From Bugulina stolonifera (lineage: Eukaryota > Bryozoa > Gymnolaemata > Cheilostomatida > Bugulidae), in NCBI GenBank assembly GCA_935421135.1, contig OW285188.1, positions 3,369,001 to 3,433,000 on the forward strand: a stretch of 64,000 nt of DNA, in the 5' to 3' direction. Below the pieces are notes generated by a model, which was not told where the DNA came from, made no database searches, and saw only the letters and a program-made list of their open reading frames with translations. The position numbers were made by a program, and so were the translations under genes. Within the stretch, counting starts at the first letter, position 1; the number at the start of each line of letters is the position of its first letter. Below are positions 23,606 through 34,376 of the stretch, one piece after another.

Positions 23606-24340
23606 CCTTAAATAATATCAAAACACAGTTGACAAGAACAGCAATAAATATATCTCTAGTAATGGCAGGTACAATACCACTATAACAGATTGTGCAACCC
23701 TTCCAAATATAGCCCTCATGGAAGCATAGATACACAGTTAGAACAATAAATTTGTCAGTTTGCTATACTTAGTGAATTGCAGGATGAGGTAACTGAAAGT
23801 TATTTATTCAAAGCAAGTATGTGAATTCAATTATCTTTTTTGTGTTAGATAATAACACTCCAGCATTTCTACGTATAACATCATGGATTCTACATACATG
23901 TATTTTGTATGGTTGTTTAATTTACAGAGGTTCAGTCTAGGCTTTCTAAATGTTGATTTTGTTTGTTTTGCTGCTATTTTGGACTTTTCTAACCACATGA
24001 CTGTGTAACTAGTTTTAATCACAATTTATATAAGATCTAGATAGGTCAGCTGATGAACGAACGTTTTGGAACATTAATTAAGAGAGGAACTACTTTTCAT
24101 TTGTCTGTCAGTATGGCTTAGGGTTAAAATTGCTTGCCTCAAGTTAAGGCAGGCTAGGATAGAAATGTTTGCTGTAGTCTGGCCATTTTTTCAAATATTT
24201 ATTTATATCTACATATTGCATCCATGTCTTTGTAACACGTAAAATTCAGTGGATAAACAAATGGAATCTGTTTAAGTTCACCTCAGTGTAACATGTACAG
24301 CTTATACTAAGGATTTCTGCAAGTTATCAATACAAAAACA
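23606..24340. repeat. Rearranged intergenic repeat
   Basis: Joins the block seen at 8976 to an R-block/tRNA-like block seen at 10500-10800; the B relic that follows this block at 9.7 and 53.9 kb is absent here. Non-coding. Confidence 0.5.
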
Positions 24341-24510
24341 TAATTTTTGTATATAAATTTACCACTTGATGATTTTTCAGTTACAGATTTTGTTAAGAGC
24401 ATTGAATTTTTTGACATTATTGCAGTTGCAAGCTTTTTGGTACTCTATAAAATTGAGTGTGAAATTCTAACCAAATGTTCAGACATAGCTTCTGTATGAT
24501 CATTTAATTT
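24341..24510 (+). other. Copy of the frame-conserved segment, interrupted
   Basis: Aligns without gaps to 10813-11004 and 54973-55197 but has TGA where the others read TAC (GCTTCTGTATGATCA). This is the decayed member of the trio. Confidence 0.25.
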
Positions 24511-24519
24511 CCAGAGATC

Positions 24520-24884
24520 CAGTCTATCAGTAAGGTTAGTTAGAGAGTTTAAAGGTAAGATTGTAGTATAAAGTCTAGAAGTTGAAAGTGTGTTAATCTT
24601 GTTTATTTTATTGTACTATCAGTTAATACATCTTCAGATGTTACCTCTTACAAACAGAACAAAAATAATTGACACAAATAGCTGACTATCCTTTGATACC
24701 TACATAATTAAAGGTAGCACATTGGAGGTTCCTCTGATGTGTACCTTTTTAGTTCTGTTGATATCTGTTTGAAGTTCCTGGTACAAGAGCAGCACCTTTT
24801 ACCACCATGGATCTTATTCCTCTCCAAAATACAGAGCTGACAGAATTTTAGTCAACCTATTTTTAAGGAATTATATATTAACAC
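24520..24884. repeat. 5' module copy
   Basis: Module landmarks with ACCACCATGGATCTT at about 24805. The following frame ends at once in ATTTTAG. No gene follows. Confidence 0.55.
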
Positions 24885-25065
24885 GTAGGATTTTAGGGGA
24901 TTTGATCGTTTTGTATATATAATGTAGCCTACACATAGTTTTTCAGAGAGGAAACTTATCTTTTTGGAAGTGAGAGACTTGTGGTAAGTTCACAAAGACA
25001 CCAGTTGCTGAATGAGGTGTAAATCTGAGGCCTCTACGGCACCTACTCATCTAGCACAGTGACCA
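24885..25065 (-). mobile_element. Degenerate SINE, minus strand
   Basis: Shares TTTTAGGGGATTTGATCG and the GAGAGACTTGTGG-type body with the better copy at 45376-45700. Box B is eroded. Confidence 0.4.
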
Positions 25066-25219
25066 GAACATACATGTACATGTACGTGTTAAACAAAGCT
25101 GGCTAAAACTCCAATTATCTTAGATATAGAAAAGTTACCTAAATAAGAGGGATAACTTGAGTGCAGTTGGCTGAGAGCATTTCTGCTACTCACCAGTGTA
25201 CCTTTATTTTTTTATATTG

Positions 25220-25370
25220 TATAGATGGTGTAGTGGTGTAGCATGTCCTGTTTGCTGAGGCCATGAAGTGCAGTAGAGGTCCCAGGTTTACCCCTAGTCA
25301 GAGACTGCTATTTTCCACTGCTTGAAAGATTGCTCAAAAATATCTTCCCCTGCATAAAACAAGTCATCTT
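25220..25370 (+). mobile_element. tRNA-derived SINE
   Basis: Box A TGGTGTAGTGG (25226-25236), a tRNA-like body, a degenerate box B (AGGTTTACCCC), then CAGAGACTGCTATTTTCC and TTGCTCAAAAATA. The 46840 copy is a close duplicate. Confidence 0.6.
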
Positions 25371-26590
25371 ATTGCTTGTATTAAACTTTTACAAACCAAT
25401 TGTATCACCATGGATAAAATCTGCTAAAGCCAAAAGAATACAATAACACAGTTGACATGTACAGCAATAAATATAATATCTCTAATAATGGCTAACACAT
25501 TCTGTAGTAGTATACCCCTATAATAGGTTTTACAAAGCAGAGCTAGACAGTTAGAACAATAAATATGTCAGTTAGTTGTTTATACTTTCTGTATACTGCA
25601 TGCTTTACTTAATCTCGGCAATTATTTTGGGGTTCAAAATAGAGCTTTCCTATGCTTGACTGATTAACTACTACTTTGGTGTAGACTTCCTGAACATAAT
25701 TATAGAGAAAGAGACAGAAACTAATTTTAATTACAATACTTGTGCATGTGTGTATGATTTAAATAAAGCCCACCTAGAGAGAGAGAGACAACTACACTGA
25801 ATAGACCTGAATATTCTGTAGTACATGTACTGTACACTACTTGATGCTGTCATCACAAATTATTACAGGTGGCCATACTTCTGGTTAAACTACATAATAT
25901 AATGTCATTACTTCTGGTGATGAATTAGCCTGGTAGTGAACTGCCTGTACCAGCCTGATATACAAAACAGTTGTGAATATAATATTTAAATCAGGCCAAG
26001 AGAAAAGGAATTACACCCATGACAATGCAGCTTTACATCTAGTGGATGTCATTGCTAGGTGCTAGTCTGATGATAGAGATGCTTATACTTTACACTATAT
26101 ATAGTAGCAGACTGATAGCTTTATGTACAATTTGATCTCTATGGAATAACTGCACTACACTCTGTATATTATAATATATTATTTATTCTGTAAAATAAAC
26201 GGAATAATCTTACTAAACTCCATATATTATAATAAAATATATTTATTCTGTAAACTTTGTAAATATACGAATTTACATCTCTAAGCAAAAAGTCTGTATA
26301 ACATTGTTACTGATATTCATGGTTGTTTTCCCCATGGTGGAACAAATTTTTAATCTTGTAACAAAACACAGTAGAGGTGTACGGCAACAAATACATCAGT
26401 AGTAATTATAATTATACCACTGGTATAATACAGATTTTTTACAAATCATTAGAAAAGTGCAATTAAACCATTAGAGCAATAAAATAATGTATCAGTTAGT
26501 TATAATGAATATAATTGGTGAATTAATCTCAGAGACTAACGACCATTCAGCTTTACACCTAGCGAGGGCATTCAATATGAGCACATTCTC
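25371..26590. repeat. Distal upstream region of B2
   Basis: Shared with 46986-48195 and in part with 55560-56650. It includes a relic A exon 1 at about 25410 (ATGGATAAAATCTGC). Non-coding; its conservation before three B genes may simply reflect recent duplication. Confidence 0.6.
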
Positions 26591-26711
26591 ATTGGTTTAG
26601 TGGATGCATTTACCCAATGGCTGGACATAACTACCCTAATGGCTGTAATTCCATTGGCTAAGATAAAATACATTTATCCAATGGCCATATAGCTTTACAC
26701 CTGGTATAAAA
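26591..26711 (+). promoter_or_regulatory. B2 promoter: paired CCAAT boxes and TATA
   Basis: ATTGG 26591, CCAAT 26614, ATTGG 26653, CCAAT 26678 and TATAAAA 26705-26711. Spacing is as in the other B genes. Confidence 0.65.
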
Positions 26712-27047
26712 CTGCAGGGTGCCAGAATGTACCACCATTAGATGTTCTAACAGCAGTGCTCTGAGTTGATCTATTCTGTCTCTTCAGCTCTTCAGTTACT
26801 GGGTTCTTTCAAGACTACATTATACAAGAGAATTCAAAGGCAATATATAACTATTTACAAGTATTGTCACACTGGTAGCTTTCCTATTATTGTAATTAAG
26901 TTTGTATATAGCTGCATATATCTTTTACCTGGTCTGCTCTGGCTACAGTGCAGTAAGCTACTTATAGTATTGGCGCTTTAGTATTTTCTAATTTTGTTCT
27001 TGCATTCTGTCACATATACTGCATAAGTACTTTGTTCTTTATAGCAA

Positions 27048-27461
27048 ATGAAAATGAAGGTAGTAATCAGAAACAGCTATAACCAGAGAAAGCCATGCTA
27101 TTGCAAGAGGAGAGCATCCAGACAAGTGAAGAAGGATCTTATTAAACTGTGTGAGGAGAATATAAAGGGTATCAAGGATTACGAATCACAGCTACATCGA
27201 CATCTCCTCCTTAGACGAACCAAGACAGTACTGAAGTCATTGAGAAATAGAAAACTATGCAAGGTGTATTTGAACACAGAACCAGAGAACAGTTACTGTC
27301 TCCATACTAATAACACTGCAGTACAGGAGGAGCCAGTGGTGGATGTAGAGGCTATCAGAGAACATTTTGAGTGCACCACTGTGTCAGTAGATAGAGAAGA
27401 GGGTGACAGGACAAATCCATTGGACTTTATGGATGATGTGATATCTAAAATGCTGAGTTAA
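27048..27461 (+). CDS. Small basic/acidic protein, family B (B2)
   Basis: 137 codons from ATG 27048 (or 135 from ATG 27054, the start shared by B3 and B5). The acceptor TTCTTTATAG ends 3 bp upstream, so an untranslated first exon lies near the TATA box; its probable donor is AAAG followed by GCAA, a GC-AG intron. Residues 1-75 are basic and helical, with LHRHLLLRRT then KLCKVYLN. Residues 85-137 are acidic and end in NPLDFMDDVISKMLS. The LHR.LLL..T pattern and acidic C-terminal helix loosely recall SERTA/IER co-regulators, but the match is weak and no named family is assigned. No signal peptide or membrane segment is seen. The context is downstream partner of A2 in a 15-kb unit. Confidence 0.75.
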   Translation: MKMKVVIRNSYNQRKPCYCKRRASRQVKKDLIKLCEENIKGIKDYESQLHRHLLLRRTKTVLKSLRNRKLCKVYLNTEPENSYCLHTNNTAVQEEPVVDVEAIREHFECTTVSVDREEGDRTNPLDFMDDVISKMLS

Positions 27462-28180
27462 GATATAGCCATCTATTTGTATACAATAATATTATCTTAC
27501 AATCACACATTATATTTATTTATTTGTATTTATTACTGCCAGTCTGATGATTTTTATAATGAGTAGCCTACTGTATATAGTAGCTGATTAATAGCTCCAT
27601 ATTGTACAATTTAATCTCTATGGAATAACTGCACTATACTCTGTATATTATAATAATATATTATTTATTCTGGAAACTTTGGAGGAATAAAAATTTACAT
27701 CTCAATCTAAACTACAATTCTATAACATTGTTACTAGTAATCATAGTTAGTTTTTGGTGGATCAATTGTTAGTTATACTGATACACAGTAGAAGTGTACA
27801 GTAACAAATAAATCTTTAGTAATTATAATTATACCACTAGTAATCCAGCTTCTCCACAACCATTCTGAATAGTCTACGACACTGAGAGAAGTACAAGTAA
27901 ACCATTAGAAAAATAAATGTGCCAGTTAGCTATATTTGGTGAATTACAGGATTTACTTTAATCTCAGTGGATGTCTCTGTTTACAAGAGATAGCCCTCTT
28001 ATGATCCAGTGACTGTTCTACACTTTTCTGAATCACTACCTACATGTACATAATGTGTCAATTAGCTATACAAAGTGAGTTGCAAGATTTACTTTAATCT
28101 CGGCAATTATTTTCTTCTTCAAAATATAGCTTTATATCTTTTCTATACTTGCCTATGCATAGACTGACTTTAGTTATTCA
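27462..28180. repeat. B2 3' flank and R block
   Basis: Same arrangement as after B1. Non-coding. Confidence 0.65.
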
Positions 28181-28704
28181 TTACAGATGAATTTTCAAAA
28201 TGGCCAAGCTGAGCATACTTCTGGTTAAACTATCATTACTGTCTTGTAATGGTTAACTACCAACCTTAGATGAAAAACCGTTTCAAATTAATAATACAAC
28301 ATGTAATATGATTTGTTTGAATCTAGTTTTATCCATAATAAGTGAAACAAGTCTGAACTGCATATAAAAAGGGTTATTGGATGAGTTACATATATAAACA
28401 ATGTTTAGCCTAGAAAGTAAACGAAAGGTACTAATTCAAAGCAAGTATGAGAATTTAATTCTATATTTTTATTGAATAATCAAACCACAGCATTTTCACA
28501 CAAGACCTACTTTGTATTAGAATAACGTTGCCATCATGGGTTTAGTGATTTCCTAGTAAAGAATTTCACTTATAATAATTAATTCTTTAACAATATGTAT
28601 TATTGTTCTAGTTGACATCCATATCAATATAATTAGCAGGAAGATGTACAACAAATGATTAAATAATTTCTGTATGCTGTGTTCACTCAACTTCTTGCAG
28701 TGAT

Positions 28705-28870
28705 AGAACCTGCCTGGTGCAATGACCACAAACATAGTCAACCATACCGACAAGAATACTAGAATCAGATTGTCCAATGAGGGAGGTATCAGAGAAGACC
28801 AGGTTGAAAAGTGGTTCTCAAATAAAAGGTTGGAGAAAGAGACACATGGCCATTTCATCAATTGGTTGAA
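28705..28870 (+). pseudogene. Homeobox fragment H1
   Basis: Encodes the second half of a TALE homeodomain (RLSNEGGIREDQVEKWFSNKR) with Ser instead of Ala at position 50. The helix-1/PYP part is recognisable (CCTGGTGCAATGACC, CCATAC) but disrupted by small indels that shift frame. An acceptor-like TTCTTGCAG precedes it. The tail differs from the A genes. A sister copy is at 62161. Confidence 0.7.
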
Positions 28871-29784
28871 CAAGTGTTGGAGCTTGTTGAAAGTAAATGT
28901 TGAGTCTTGAGTCTGTGTGAACTTACAGTATACTTGTCAGAGTATTTACTATACCATATGAACTTGTACTTGAATTATTGTATGTACTTTCTGTAGTTTG
29001 TTTAGATTGCAGTCTCTTTTCCTTGTACTTACTACTGTTTCTCTACCTAAAATGGTATACAAGGTACTATATACATATATATACATATATACATTTGAGC
29101 ATGTGAAGTATACAGTAGACTAACAATCTATAGATATAGAATATAATATATGTATATTGTCACAATATGAATGATACAATAGTAATTGACCACAGTCATG
29201 CAAATACACACATAATAACTACCCACAATACATTGTATACTAACTTATAGTGATAGAGTGGGTGTTCCAGCATCTCCACTCAGCACCTTCCAGTGTGAAA
29301 CCACTGTACATTGGTGATCATAGCATAGTAGCTTGTAGGCTGTGTAGGTATTGCTGTAGTTCAGGCTGTCAGGCTGTGTAGCCTAGAAATGAGATGAGTA
29401 ACTTTTGCTGTAATGCCATTGGTGTGTGTTTCAATATATTTCTTTGGCATTCTCTTTGTTCTGTAGCTATGTATCTTACTGCTTTACTCATCCATGTATC
29501 TTTATTGGTTCTACTGGCTTGTGAAGTGAAGTGAAGTGAAGCGAAGTGTCCAATTTTGCTCCTAATATAAAAATGTTGTAATGATGTATGCAAGGAACTG
29601 CAAGATGGACTTTTTCATATATAAAGGTTTCGCACTGTACATCAACAAGTAGTCTACCAGTAGGGTAGATACACTAGAGAGTTCAAAGGTAAGATTATAA
29701 TATAAAGCCTAGAGGTTGAAAGTGTGTTAATCTTGTTCATTTCATTGTACTACCAGTTAATACATCTTCAGATGTTACCTCTTA
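28871..29784. other. H1 flank, antisense-exon relic and start of a split 5' module
   Basis: 29217-29378 is a diverged copy of the minus-strand candidate exon. 29519-29547 is a short GTGAA pentamer array. 29650-29784 is the first half of a 5' module that the Harbinger element splits; the rest continues at 34078. Confidence 0.5.
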
Positions 29785-30072
29785 AGCTGCATGTACACTG
29801 CGCCGAATCTGTTCAGATTTGTCCACTCCCGACAAGCTCAGATAGCGCAACTCCCTTGTCAACGGATGAACAGAAAATAGAGCCGATTATAAATATGCGG
29901 GCTGTGACGTTAATGTAAGCTAATTGGTCAAGTTAAAGCTAAGGTTCTTTACAAAGCTTGAAGATCACAGCTATAAATAATTGAGTTCTTCTGCGTAGCC
30001 GTAGGAGATCATTGTTTTTCTACGTCCATGTGGCCAAAGCTTACCTGATTTATTTATTAATTTATTTTTGGA

Positions 30073-32363
30073 ATGGCTTGCAATAATAAACGATTAATAG
30101 CAGCCGCAGCCTACATAGCATTCTATTCTGAGGAAGATAAGAGTCAAAGGAGATGGTGGGTCGGTCCCGCAGTGTGCCGAAAGAGCTAGTGAAGGTTAGA
30201 GCTACAAAAATTTTTGCCCAGCTCAGAGCTTCAGCTTGAGCTTGCTACAAAAGAAAATATATAATATTATTATAATAATAATTAATGTTTACATTATTCT
30301 AGTTTTATTTTACCTAATATTTTTGTTTAATGTATATGTATGACAAAAGTCATAGATGAATGTAAAGCATAGGGATAGGGCCTTAATAATAATAAAATAT
30401 AATTATATTATATTATTATTTAGCTAGCAAAGAATTTCAGACTATTAAACTGGCTATGAAAACCCTCAGCTCTCCACAAAATCCTTTAGCTTTTACTGGT
30501 GATTTATGCATCATTATTATAGCCTACTTTTGCATCTAGGTGCCATGAATACTACTGTACCTCGACTGTTGCAAGATGGTCATTCAAGAAGAGTAGGTAC
30601 ATTCATCCACTACTTCAGAATGCCCGAGGAACTGTTTGCAGACCTGTGTCAGAAACTGGCACCTATCATACAAAAAGCTGACACTAACATGAGACCAGCT
30701 GTAGATGTCAAAACTAGATTGGGTTGCACGCTAAGATATTTGGCTACAGGATGCACAATGGCTGACCTCCACTATGACTTTCGTCTTGGTAAGCAAATAT
30801 ATTGAATTCCTAATTAAATAACACACCATCGATGGGCTTTACTTGACAAGTAGACTAGTCTATTTATATTGTATGTTCTTATAATTGCAGGAGTAAAAAC
30901 TATCTCAAACATAATTCATGAAACATGTGCAGCCCTATATGAGGTCTTGCAACCGCAGCACCTTTGCATGCCTAGCTCAGCAGAGGAATGGAGAGCAGTG
31001 GCAGATGAGTACTTGGCTCGGTGGAATTACCTTCATTGCCTTGGCTCTCTAGATGGCAAACACATCGTAAGTGATGATATTATTATTATGCCTACTAGGC
31101 ATTAAAACAAACATTGCTCAAATTACAACATTCATGCATAGTGATTGTTATTTGTATGTACATGTACATGTATGTATGAATTTTATATTTCAAGCTTGTG
31201 CAGTTATGGAATAATTTGTAATATAAATTTCTTTAGAGAATTACTAAGCCTAAAGGAGCTGGGTCAGAGTACCACAACTACAAAGGGTTCGAGAGTCTAG
31301 TGCTCATGGCCATAAGCGATGCTCGGTAAAGGTATGTCGTGTAAACTAACATCCATATCACTAATTATGTCAGCTCAGTACTGTTAGCTTAAAGGGGTTA
31401 TGCCATGTGTTTTATGCCCATCTTCAAACCAGCTGCTATTATTCAGGTTACTAAGAATTGGCTTGGAAGTCACGGAGTTGTGCTCTCTTGGCTACATTTA
31501 AGAAGCCAAGACTTGAACAAAATACTGGATAGCTTGTTACTAAGTAATTAATCATTAATACGGATTTCAGGTTTATATATGTCAGTGTTGGAACAAATGG
31601 CCGTAGTTCAGATGCAGCCATATGGAAAGACTCTGATTTGCAGAGGAGGTTAGAAAATGGAAGCATTGGTGCACCCCCACCAACACCACTCCCTCTCACG
31701 ACTGATGCTGTGCCTTATCACTTCATTGGAGATGAGGCTTTTCCTCTCAAGTTATACTTAATGAAGCCCTATCCCAGAGCAACACAGCAGCTACATCATG
31801 ATCGCCTTGTCTACAACTATAGGCTTAGTCGAGCAAGAAGGATAGTAGGTATGCATCTAACCGACGTATTTATATATATTATTTTGCAATTCTAAGGGCA
31901 TGTAGTGAACAAAGTTATGTTTGTACACTGTAGGAAAACAACTTTAAAAGAGCGTTTTGAAAGAATAATTACATGATATGCTATTTCACTAGTTACCCTA
32001 TATATTATAGAGAATGCATTTAGAAGACTAGCAGCAATGTGGAGAATCTTTCACAGGCCAATCGACCTTAACCCTACTAAAGTTGACAGTCTGGTGCTTG
32101 CTTGCTGTTGCCTACACAACTACTTGTTGGACCACAATGTAACGGCCTACACAACAGATGTAGATGCCTATGTCAGCAACGGTAGTTGGAGGGAAGAAGT
32201 GGATGGGGAACTTTTACCTCTTCAAAGAAGGTTGAGTGGCAATAATCCCCCACGAACTGCTAAACAGATGCAAGAAACTTTAACTAAATGGTTTAATAAT
32301 GTAGGAAGCGTGGAGTGGCAAGACAGGATGGTTGCTGTTGGCCAGGGTGTGCCATATAACTAA
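30073..32363 (+). pseudogene. Harbinger (HARBI1-like) DDE transposase, disabled
   Basis: Exons: 30073-30194 (with RRWWVGPAVC), 30540-30788, 30891-31066, 31237-31331, 31571-31848 and 32011-32363; phases from exon 2 onward are consistent. Catalytic residues are present: D in SLDGKH, D in FIGDEAF, and E in IVENAF, the last split by an intron. Two lesions are seen. TAA at 31327-31329 replaces an expected aromatic codon between SDAR and RFIYV. Exon 1 also appears to need a one-base shift to join exon 2. The enzyme would cut and reinsert the element at TWA-type sites. Confidence 0.85.
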
Positions 32364-32428
32364 TTAAAAGCTGTAGTCCTGCTCCATTCACTCTTTCATA
32401 ATCCTTTATTCAACAGAATGACATGTAT

Positions 32429-33789
32429 TTAGAATTTGGAATTAAGAAGTTCTACATATGATAAATTGTTAGATGGTTCTTGCTCTTGTAGAATAGCATC
32501 TACCACCTGTTCTGTCAGCCTGGACATTAGTCTTCTCTTGGTCTGTGAAAAATATGAAAAGAAGTGATGTATCATAATTATGAATAACTTATAGCTTTTG
32601 TGATATAAATATGTACTATGTACTTTGATTTTGTAAATGTCAGATATGTACATGTATCTCATATTTATACTCTACTTACAGCCATGCTCCTTATTGAACG
32701 AATATCACAGGCTAGACCCATGGCCCAATGGTGTACAGCGTCTTCTGAATCACACTCCTTGTTTAAAATCTCCAATGCTCTTTGTTTTAGTGGATCATTT
32801 GTCCCTGATTTTCTCTGGAAGAGAAATATTTAACATTATGCAAATTAATGTGCAATTATTGACAATAACATTAACCCTTATTTGTTGTAAATTTATTCAT
32901 ATCCCAATGTTAATAGAACTTGAAACTGTCATATTACAACATGTACCTTTCTGTTCGTGGAAGTCGGTGTGTAATTTGTAGGCGTGGACGTGGATGTGCT
33001 GGGTATGCAGGCTGCAGAGGCACTAGGCATGCAGGCTGCAGAGGCACTAGGCATGCAGGCTGCAGAGGCACTAGGCATGCAGGCTGCAGAGGCACTAGGC
33101 ATGCAGGCTGCAGAGGCACTAGGCATGCAGGCTGCAGAGGCACTAGGCATGCAGGCTGCAGAGGCACTGGGCATGCAGGTTGTAGTGGCACTAGGCGTGT
33201 AGGCTGCAGAAGCACCAGGCATGCAACCTACAGAGGCACCAGGCATGCAACCTACAGAGGCACCAGGCATGCAACCTACAGAGGCACCAGGCATGCAGCC
33301 TGCTGCAGAAGGAAATAAATTAGTGGTAGTCTTTCTGGCTCTCACTGTAGGCATAAGAAATAACAGCTGCTCAAAATATTGATATGATTTCATGCTTCTC
33401 CTTGGAGCACCTGAACCAGATGGCTGCTCAAATCTGTGGTTGTATTCCTGAATAATAATAAAACACACATGATACAGAACTACCCCTGTTAAGAATAAAT
33501 ACTTCATTTAACTCCTATTTACCCATGAAAAAATAATTTAGCAGAAATTCTACATGTAGTTACAAAATTATTTTATACTTACTTCTTTAAAGTACTTCCT
33601 GTGTGTATTGTACATTTTTTTAACTTCCTCACAAGTCAGCCCTGTCAGCTCCCCTAAAGTTGTTAATGCAGTTTGCTTAGCTTGTTTATTGCTAAATAAT
33701 GGGAGTCTGCTATCCCATATTGCAGGAAATTGTTCTAAATTATTAATAAATAAATTAATTTGCTCAACTGATGCATTAACTCTGGCCAT
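32429..33789 (-). CDS. Harbinger-encoded MADF/Myb-SANT-like protein
   Basis: Four minus-strand exons, all phase 0: 33583-33789, 32947-33447, 32680-32814 and 32429-32542, giving 318 residues with no lesion. Exon 1 has a MADF-like segment (INLFINNLEQFPAIWDSRL and CEEVKKMYNTHRKYFK). Exon 2 includes an octapeptide repeat (CMPSASAA/CMPGASVG) coded by a minisatellite. The last exon has a short helix (RLTEQVVDAILQEQE). In this superfamily such proteins help transposase reach the nucleus and bind element ends. Its intactness beside a broken transposase suggests recent activity or differing constraint. Confidence 0.8.
33008..33303. repeat. 24-bp coding minisatellite
   Basis: About 12 units of GGCATGCAGGCTGCAGAGG plus CACTA with variants. 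The period is a multiple of three, so the MADF-protein frame stays open. Plus-strand Cys/Arg/Gly frames are shadows. Confidence 0.9.
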
Positions 33790-34077
33790 TATTATTGTAC
33801 TAATTTTAATTAATTGAAAGAAAAATCTAAGTAGGAGGCTTGGCGGAAGTGCAAATGTTTACGTCTTCTTCTGCAAACTTTCTCGAAAGTGGAATCGCTA
33901 GTTGCGGATTTCTGATTGGTCAATTGCTCCAGTCTGTCGGAACTTTTTTGAATTGAATCAATCTGCCTAATCGGCAAGTATTCTGTCTGAAACCTGTCTG
34001 AAATGACGTCATTGATAATCTGTTTGTCGGGAGCAGATGAATCTGAAGTGATTCGGTGCCGTGTACATGCAGCTTTA

Positions 34078-34376
34078 CAAACAGATATTGAAATGATTGA
34101 AACTAATAACTGACTATAATTGATGTTCTTTGCTAGCTACATAATTATGAAGACTAGCTCTAAATATTTATATTAACATTTAGGTGTAGCTGTCTATTCT
34201 AAACATTGTAGTGTTCTTAACATTCTAGCTTATAGTAGATGATAGAACATAAAACGATGTTGCCTTAAAATTTAAAGAACATACATGTAATGTCGAAGTC
34301 TAAGTAGATATTCTGTATAAATCACTCAATGCTTTCCGGAGATGAATCAATAATGGTATATTTTCAACTGTTTTAG
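34078..34376. repeat. Remainder of A3 5' region, exon 1 deleted
   Basis: After the Harbinger the module resumes but jumps from ATAATTATGAAGACTAGC directly to intron-1 sequence (TTTAGGTGTAGCTG). The TATA, the ATGGATCTC frame and exon 1 present in A1 and A2 are missing. Confidence 0.7.

Larger units (their letters stand above)
29785..34074. mobile_element. Complete PIF/Harbinger DNA transposon, 4290 bp
   Basis: Target duplication TTA at 29782-29784 and 34075-34077. The TIR begins AGCTGCATGTACAC on both ends and runs about 25 bp with few mismatches (then TGCGCCGAATC versus GGCACCGAATC). It carries the two genes typical of the superfamily: a DDE transposase on the plus strand and a MADF/Myb-like protein on the minus strand. 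It splits the 5' module of A3. The transposase has a nonsense codon, so this copy is probably not autonomous. Confidence 0.95.

Noticed and set aside
25220..25370. Possible functional tRNA gene
   Set aside because: Box A is good, but box B is degenerate, no cloverleaf or acceptor stem can be drawn, and a SINE tail follows.
33008..33303. Regular direct repeats that might suggest a CRISPR array
   Set aside because: Units are contiguous with no unique spacers and code in frame; the context is eukaryotic.
32920..33318. Plus-strand Cys/Arg/Gly repeat protein
   Set aside because: Shadow of the 24-bp minisatellite inside the minus-strand MADF-like gene, whose splice phases and domains are consistent.
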